From the NCBI GenBank assembly GCA_016584305.1, contig JACEEZ010000120.1:81001-145000 (forward strand): DNA of 64,000 bases, given 5' to 3'. Each line of letters begins with the position of its first letter. Position 1 is the first letter of the stretch. Under the pieces are notes generated by a model. The model worked only from the letters and a program-made list of their open reading frames with translations. It made no database searches and was not told the origin of the DNA. The translations under genes and the position numbers were made by a program. The DNA is from Chionoecetes opilio. Lineage: Eukaryota; Arthropoda; Malacostraca; Decapoda; Majidae. Positions 56,426 through 64,000 of the stretch are shown one piece after another.

Positions 56426-57655
56426 CGGGTTGGCGCGGGGCATGAGAAGCAAGTCCAGTATAGAGTAGTCTTTGTGTGATGTACTTCAATTCACCAAAAT
56501 GCATTCAGTTTATCATTACATGTTAGTATAGGATTACATTCATTAACTGAGAAATTTGTAGAACCATCTCTCTTCCAGTGAATAGGTGGCATTTCCTCAG
56601 AAGGTTAAAGTCACAAAGAAGAAATTTGTGCATAGGTTAGTAACACAGGTTCCAATGGAGTTGGCACCACACACTATAGGCACAGAAAGGAAAGGTAGGA
56701 TTGGGCAAGCATTAGTATAACCCCCATGCATCATAGAAGCAATATTATCACCTTGGTGGAAGGGTTGGGTTAGCATTAGTGAAAACAACTCTTCAATTTA
56801 CTCTTCTGGAACTCTTATTATCTTTCTCTCTCAATTTCCATCTTTTACACACTCTTCCAAACCTGACAAAAAAAAGAGAAAAAAAAAAAAATCCCGTATT
56901 ACAGTTTCTCAAAGGTGAAGGCCATACTGTTGGGAGTAGGTTTACAAGTGCATCATGATGTGTACATTTCTTGAGTCACTTGTTCACTTAAGGCATTCCA
57001 CATTACATATGAAGCATTCAATAAAAAAATTACATAGAAAGTGAGTTGGGACATGGTGCAGGAAGTCAACAATGTAGACAGGTGAGCTGTAGTGGCTAAA
57101 GGAGGAAGAAAGGAAGACATGCCTAGCAATGATGCCAGCAATCACAGAAACAAGCTCCCAAGGGATTCCTGGAAGGGAATGTACAAGAAAATATACATTC
57201 ACATGTAGAGGCATTGTTGGCGTTATAGGTAGGACCTATATATATATATGTGTCTGACATGCTTAGCAATGCTCCCAGCAATCACAGAAACAAGCTCCTA
57301 AGAGATTCCTGGAAGGAAATGTACAAGAAAATATACATTCACATGTAGAGGCAATGTTGGCGTTATAGGTAGTTAGGATGTGTCTGATTGAAAAAGATTC
57401 CTAAATTGCCATTGCACCCTGGTAACCGAATGTTGCATCATGATAGATAAATAAATGACATGTACGCTCTATATCAATTCGACACATAAGTCCTACCTAC
57501 CTATAACGATAACAGCATAGCTGTGCAAGCAAAGGTATCACTGCATCTGGTATATACATGAACCATGAGATGCTCGAAAAGTCTGAGGGCAACAAATTTG
57601 TTCTTCAATCCAATAGCTGTTGCTGCCTTCATCTGCATTGAGAACACAACCCATG
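56426..57655. other. No gene recognised; ~140-bp tandem duplication
   Basis: 57115-57235 and 57258-57375 are near-identical (AGCAATCACAGAAACAAGCT, GAAAATATACATTCACATGT). Minus-strand frames such as LHVNVYFLVHSLPGIPWELV cover the repeat and have no known family. Confidence 0.45.
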
Positions 57656-57660
57656 AGTTC

Positions 57661-58172
<512 letters not shown>

Positions 58173-58439
58173 CATACGTTTAAAAAGGGGGAAAAGCGCT
58201 TTATCCATCACTTTGTCTTAAAAGTATTCAGTTTTTGTTAATTCGGGTTGACGTACATACATTTTTTAAAAAACTCCGCAGTGCATAATTTTTTATTTTT
58301 CGCATCCCTTTCCTTCTACGTAATGTCGGGGTGCAGTGAAAGTTCGCTCCACAAATTTCATAAACCCCACACTGTAGATTTGTTTCTTGTCAAACAAGAA
58401 AAAAAACCCTCGCATGTACAATGATCTTAAGAAGAGTAT

Positions 58440-58770
58440 GCAGTCCCCGTGGATTTTGACAGTCTACGGAAGGCGTTCCTTTCATTTCCCTTTTCACCCC
58501 ACACACCTGCCCACCTCGCCCCCTCTTCCCCTCCTCTACCCTTTCTTCCCCCTCGAGTAACACCTCCTCCTCTCCCCCCCCCTTCCCTCCTCACCCCCCT
58601 CATCCTCCTCCCCAGTTTTCCCCCCGCACACCCTATAATTTAAAGATCCTCCACCTCCTTAAATCTCCCGGGGCCCTACCCTACCCCACATCCCCTTCTT
58701 TTTACCCAACCCCTCCCCTCCCCCCACCTCCTCCTCCTATCCCTTCCCCTCCTCCTCAACCCCATAGAGC
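58440..58770. repeat. C/T-rich low-complexity stretch
   Basis: Irregular CCCCTCC/CCTCCTCC sequence; no reading frame of interest. Confidence 0.8.
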
Positions 58771-58789
58771 TAAATTGAAATGTAGACAT

Positions 58790-60870
58790 CACAAAAAGGG
58801 TTATTTTTTCCCAATTATAATAAAGGGGGTTTTCCGAAGATCGCAGGTACTAAGCGAAGTTGATTGGATTACCAAATAACGTAATAACGCGGAAAACATG
58901 TTAATTTTTTCACAAAAAAACTCCAATCGGTGGTAAAAAACTTTCCCCATGGTAGGAAAAGTCGAATAAATAAAAGACCATTGGGACAAATAAAATCCAA
59001 CAATCTTGGCAAAAAAGCGCCGAGCGATAAAGTTCAAGTGATCAAATGCGGACTGCGTTCTAGAGAATACAATGACGTAAAACGACGTTGCGGGGGATTA
59101 AAAGACTAAAAAGCGTGAGTAGAAAAAAAATTCCCAAAGGAATCCATATAAACCCGAAAAGGTTCTTTCAATACTTTCAAATAAAAAAAACGCCCAAAAA
59201 CAAGTATTGGGCCACGAAAGAAAAATTAACTTTTTGGTAAAATTATAATAAGAGCATGGCAGTCGTACTCAAGTTACTTTAATGGGTATTATTAAAGAAG
59301 ACGAAGCTCCATTACCAAACAGAAAACATGTATGGGGGGCTCAAAAGGAAGTTTGGAAATAGGAGAGAAACAGAGACGAAGTATCAAAGATTTGCAGAAA
59401 CTTGACCCAGCAAAACCCGTGGGGGGGACAAATTTCGCCTCGTTTACTTCGCGAATGTACGTAAAACTTTGCTTCAAAAAGTTACCCTCAAAAATCGTTT
59501 AATGAACAAAAATGTTCCTAGTCTGGGGAAAATTAGCTAATGTTACGCCGAATTCAAAAAAGGGGAGTAAGAGCCTCGCAATATTATCGCCCAATTAGCA
59601 AAACGTTGTGATTTTTAAACTTTTTTGAGAAAAAAATTGCGGGATAAAATAGGGTTTTTTCCCGATGAAAAAATCAATTTAACTCGCAGCAGGGTTTTGG
59701 GAATAAGAGATCCTGTTAAAAAACCCTATGGTTTTTTTTAATGCATTTATCAAAACTGGACACAAAAAATTTCCTGGATTATTATACTTGATTTCAAAAA
59801 CCCTTCGATACTTTCCCCATAAGCGATTTTTGCCAAGAAAGGGACATGGGTTAGGGGAGCAATTAGTTTATGGATTTCGATTGGGTTTCAAATCGTAAAC
59901 AACGGGTATAGTAATAAAGGGGAAACTTATGGTTAATATTTTAGTGGGGCCTCAGGCTCGGGCTTGGGTCCCATTTTTCTTATATATATCAACAGGGCGC
60001 GAACTTTATCAAAGTATGAAATTTTCAGATGCACCAACTTTGGCGGTAAGCAAAACTAGAGAAAACTGCGAAACTATACAAAGTGATCTCGACAAAAATA
60101 AGATGGAGTGATAAAGGCTATTAAAAAACCCCCCCCCCTTCCCATAAAAGTAATAATGATATAGCAAGATAACCTCAAAATTAACTATCAAAAGCAAAAA
60201 AAACGTTAAATGAAGTACAGCGGAAAAAGGGTTTTGGTGTCATCATCAGTAAGATTTTAAAAAAGCCGCATTGCTAGCTGCCAGTAAAAAAGCGAATATG
60301 ATGTTTTTGGCTTTTTTAAACCAATTTGAACACAAAACTCCCAAAGTAATGACACAATTATCACGTCCCTTTGGGTTTGGCGCACTTGGAATATGCCGTT
60401 CCCAAATTTTGGCGCCCTGTTTCGTAAAAGACCAAGCAAATTGGAATGGCAAAGAGAGCAACCCAAAAAAATTCCCTCTCTGCGAAATTCTTATGAAGAG
60501 AGATTCGGAAACTTAATATGTTTTTCCCTTAAAAAATCGTAGAATCCCTGGGACTTTATAGAAACCTTTTAAAATCCTAAAAGGGGTTTGATGTCGTTAA
60601 TAAGAGAACCTATTGAGCTTTCAACTCAAGTGAAACAAGAAATAAGGGGTTTTAAAAAATAAAGGTCAACGTTGCACATGATTCCGAAAAATTATTTCAA
60701 TTTAGAGTCGTTTACTGGAACAGTTACAGCAAAAGTTTTTTGAAAACCCCCCCACACAATAAATCATTTAAAAACAGGCTTGACGCGCCGTAAGTAAAGG
60801 GGGATTGATATTCCCTGGAATTCAATTTAAACCCCCGGATCGATTTGTTGTAGTGGTAGGGGGGTTGTAG
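58790..60870 (+). pseudogene. CR1-like LINE, endonuclease-RT linker to C-terminus, heavily decayed
   Basis: In shifting + frames: NVTP.FKKGSK near 59540, YYRPIS near 59580, DKI and INL..AGF near 59650-59700, then HGLGEQLVYGF near 59858, TRENCETIQSDLDKNKME at 60052-60111, ASKKANMMFLAFLNQFEHKT PKVM at 60277-60350, and IELSTQV near 60617. This order fits the RT and C-terminal region of CR1-type LINEs common in decapods. Frameshifts occur every 30-100 bp. Sense strand and family are clear; the sequence is unusable as a gene. Confidence 0.65.
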
Positions 60871-61059
60871 TTAATTTCATACCCTATTTTTCCCCATACG
60901 AAAATTCCCTGTTCCTATCTTCTTTTAAGGACATGGTATCATTTTCCAACTGTTTTCTTACAAGTAGTTGATAGTTAGTAGTATGTAGTTCAGCAGACAC
61001 CCTCGTCATGGACCAATAGGTCTCCTGGTGTCTGTTATTCCTATGTAATCCTATGTAAT

Positions 61060-61330
61060 CCTCCTCCTCTTCCTCCTCCCTCCTCTTCTCCTCTTCCTCT
61101 CTTCTCCACTCTCTCTGTCCTCCAATACATCCACTTGATCTTCTCCTCCTCCTCCTCCTCTTCCTCTCTCTCCTCTCCTCCTCCTCCTCCTCTCCCTCCC
61201 TCTCTCCTCCTCCTCCAATACATACACTTGATCTCCTCCTCCTCCTTTTCCTCTCTCCTCCTCCTACTTCTTCCTCTTCTTCCTCCTCCTCCACTCCTTT
61301 TCATTCCTTTTGTGTGTTTTTACATCAGTT

Positions 61331-61382
<52 letters not shown>

Positions 61383-61570
61383 CTCTCTCCTCCCTCTCTC
61401 TCTCTCTCTTTTTCTCTCCTCTCTCTTATTATCATTATTATTATTTTTCACATTCCTATTAACATTTCAACCTCTACTACTGCTGCTACTCATGCAACCA
61501 CAACTACTACTACTACTACTTCTACTACTACTACTACTACTACAACTACTACTATTACTACTACTACTGT
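61060..61570. repeat. Trinucleotide (CTC)n, (CT)n and (ACT)n tracts
   Basis: CTC/CCT repeats with an inner ~115-bp duplication around CCAATACAT.CACTTGATCT (61121 and 61213), (CT)n at 61330-61432, (ACT)n at 61500-61570. Confidence 0.9.
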
Positions 61571-62190
61571 GTGTCGGAGCGAGACACACGGAGTAAAAAC
61601 CAAAACAGCGGGAAACAAGGTCGAGAAATAAGGGGGACGAACAGGCCCCCAGAGGGTTCGAGTGAGTCTCTTCCAAGCATATAACACCACTACGGACCAG
61701 CGGAGGGACCAATGGCCCCTCTGTACTATTGCAGCCGGGAATACAGAGGCGCTCAGAAGCAGATCTTCCTATGGAAGATAACCAGTGATTTTAGCAGCAG
61801 ATCTTCCTATGGAAGATAACCAGTGTTTTTATAGTAGTAAGCCTAACTTAGGGTAATATATATATATTTTTTTTATATTCTCTTGTCTTTTATCTTTTAA
61901 CTGGATATAAGTGTTTGTAGTTTTAATTGTGACTCTTTAAGAAAGAATATAGATTTAGTTAGGCAGTTATGGAAAAATTCTTTTGTTTTTAAAATTTTCT
62001 TCAGGAAACTTTATTAGTGATGACAAACTTGGGTGTTCTTGAACATATACACGATAATTATGAAGGTGTAGCTTTAGGTGCTATTTTCTCTGACAGGGCT
62101 TTGGCCTTCAAATGCCTGAAGATGTGAAGCCGGGAAATTGTCTGCCTATGGTCTAAGAAATCTGAATTTAAAAAAAATTTCCCAATTCTT
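61571..62190. other. No gene recognised
   Basis: Contains a 29-bp tandem pair AGCAGATCTTCCTATGGAAG ATAACCAGT (61758 and 61797). The later part is AT-rich and probably the decayed 5' end of the LINE that follows. Confidence 0.4.
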
Positions 62191-62199
62191 ATTGAATCA

Positions 62200-64000
62200 A
62201 TTTTAGGGTGCTATCTGTAAATATTGCTGAAGTAACTGTGCTACTCGTCAATGTTTATTTTAAAGAGTGATATAGGGGGAAGAAAGAACAGAGAATGATT
62301 ATTTAGAAACTCTCAGTGCACTAGAACAAATAATCACAAATATGAAATTCGATAGCATATACTTTTTGGATATTTTAATGCTAAACCATACACTGGTAGA
62401 GCCTGCAGCACCTTTCGGGTTTTTTATGTTGAGAATGAGTTGGAATTTTTTGATTTTAATAATCTAGATCCATCCACTTATGCTTTTTTATCATATGGAA
62501 AAAAATTACAGTAAATGGTTGGATAAACATAGTAGGAAAGAGCTATGGTAGCACTAACATTACAAATATTAAAGAAATTTTATGATATTTAAATTTGTTG
62601 CTCATATGCCCATTACAGTTTGGTATTAAGGTAAATGCAGTAAATATGCCAGAGAGAGAAAATGGAGATGATTTTAAAACCCAAAAAGAATCAAATCATC
62701 AGGGATTTATCAACTGGAATATACTAACAGAAGCAAAATTTGAAATAGAAACTCACGTCCTTAATAGAGTGAAATACATTCATGAAACAGACGTAGCTAA
62801 GTGTCCGGTTTTATGTTGTAGGCATAAGGCTCATTTGCAACAGATACAAGATATGTACAGTGACATTGTTCTTGCAGTGTAAGAGGCGTCTTCCAAGTTT
62901 CTTAGAACTAAAGTTAATAAGGTAAACTATAAAATAATACCAGGTTGGAACCGCAGAGTTAAACAGTTACACGCCCGGGCCAGGGCACATTATCTGGCAT
63001 GGCTTGCACAAGGAAGAATTAGGGACACTGACCTTTGTGAGGCAATGTCTCAGAGCAGGAAAACATTCAAAGATGCACTTAATCAGTGCAGAAAAGAAGA
63101 ATTTAGTGAAATGTGTGAATCGATTCAAGAAAATACGCACAAAAAGATATGAAAGGTTTCTGGAAAGAAATCAATAATAAGAATAATAAGATTAAGCAAT
63201 CAAAAAGTATAGATGGAGAAGATAAAGAAGAAACCATAGTGGACATATTCACCAGGAAGTTCTTGCCGGATGATGTTCTCTATGACAATGGTGGACTATG
63301 TGATGATACAATTATACAAACTATTAAGGAGAAATGGGTAACAAGTAGAAAGCATGGATTGAAAATATCAAAATTTACACTGAAAGATCTCATACAAAAT
63401 ATAAATAATGGAATTGGACATGATGGGATTCACTCACAATTTTTGAAAAGGTCAAGTGAACATTTTTTGAGTTTATTGTCTATTGTTCTTAATGTTTGTT
63501 TTGATCATTGTTTTCTTCCATTTGACCTGTTAAAGGGGGATATTAATCCCATTCTTAAAGACCAAAAAAGCAATATTTCTTCATCGTCAAATTACAGACC
63601 TGTGATGACCATCTTGCCTTCTCAAGATTATAGAAATGCATGTGTTAAATACTTTACAGAAAAAACATTATTTAAACCCCAGACAATTTGGCTTTAAAAA
63701 ACAAACATCAACAACAGATGCAGTAATGCTAGTCAAAGACATTATAAATAAATATACTGCAAGGAAGGGCAAGATTTTTGCAGCTTTTATCGATCTTTCT
63801 AAGGCATTTGATAGAGTGAATCACTGTAAGCTGGGAAAAATATTATTAGATAGAGATATTTCACCTGACATTGTGTTATTTTTCATGCATTATTTGAGAA
63901 ATCAGTCAGCTAGAGTAAGATGGGGAAAATCTGCCGGTAATTACTGTTATATCAATCAAGGTGTCAGGCTAGGAGGCATATTGTCGCCATTTCTTTTCAA
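62200..64000 (+). pseudogene. Non-LTR retrotransposon ORF2, cut by window end
   Basis: Endonuclease relic with YF(G)DFNAKPYTGRAC-like text near 62360-62410; linker FINWNILTEAKFEIE (62707) and WNRRVKQLHARARAHYLAWL (62947 on); RT from 63149 with NGIGHDGIHSQFLKR, SNYRPVMTI, then after a frameshift near 63690 QFGFKKQTSTTDAVMLVKDI, FAAFIDLSKAFDRVNHCKLG and GVRLGGILSPFLF. The first catalytic Asp (FIDLSKAFD) is present; YxDD lies beyond 64000. It differs from both other LINEs here (no resemblance of linker). Stops at 62880, 63150 and 63695 show it is dead. Confidence 0.8.

Noticed and set aside
60884..61304. Glu/Arg-rich minus-strand proteins
   Set aside because: Read from (CTC)n trinucleotide repeats.

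Overview
The window is eukaryotic, intron-bearing and very repeat-rich: long (GA)n/(CT)n and AT tracts, TTAGGTTAG-like runs, fold-back elements and many dead transposons. The one convincing host gene is a metazoan kinase. Together with the transposon families this suggests an arthropod, most likely a decapod crustacean; that placement is inference. Several coding regions carry clustered 1-base indels, which fits either decay or an incompletely polished long-read assembly.

Region 1 (1-9.9 kb, + strand): the 3' part of the ER-stress eIF2-alpha kinase PERK (EIF2AK3/PEK). Eight exons were found by phase-compatible splice sites: transmembrane exon 1128-1299, juxtamembrane 2519-2652, glycine loop and catalytic Lys 3356-3478, an indel-damaged helix-C exon 3857-3985, insert loop plus HRDLK 5598-5991, DFG/activation loop 7102-7286, 8239-8406, and a last exon 9412-9795 with an internal duplication. 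Introns hold CT microsatellites, an 11-bp minisatellite, a 704-bp MITE and a pogo-type MITE.

Region 2 (9.93-30.8 kb): a 'Russian doll' of transposons. The outer shell is a probable DNA transposon with ~300-bp inverted ends and a minus-strand ORF of an unnamed arthropod/cnidarian family (marker motif GCDTTS). It is split by (a) an 8.7-kb LTR retrotransposon (11142-19858, 5-bp target duplication CTCTG) and (b) an 8.9-kb RNase H-bearing LINE (20133-29005). The reading frame resumes correctly across both insertions. The LTR element itself holds a 1.76-kb DNA transposon (11266-13026), a second GCDTTS-family fragment (15510-17293) and a tandemly duplicated Helentron-like repeat. Its surviving pol domains lie in the order integrase, reverse transcriptase, RNase H, next to the 3' LTR (Gmr1-like).

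Region 3 (30.8-45 kb): a CpG-rich palindromic stretch, a tRNA-Val-derived SINE, a ~70-bp satellite invaded by a Ty3/gypsy element with 177-bp LTRs (33381-38244), and a cluster of large inverted repeats. Region 4 (45-58 kb): satellites and fold-back elements with little coding. Region 5 (58-64 kb): a heavily decayed CR1-like LINE and, at the right edge, a different LINE cut off before its catalytic YxDD motif.

No tRNA, rRNA, CRISPR array or bacterial-type operon is supported. Apart from PERK the coding content is transposon-derived or a few short, unproven exon candidates.
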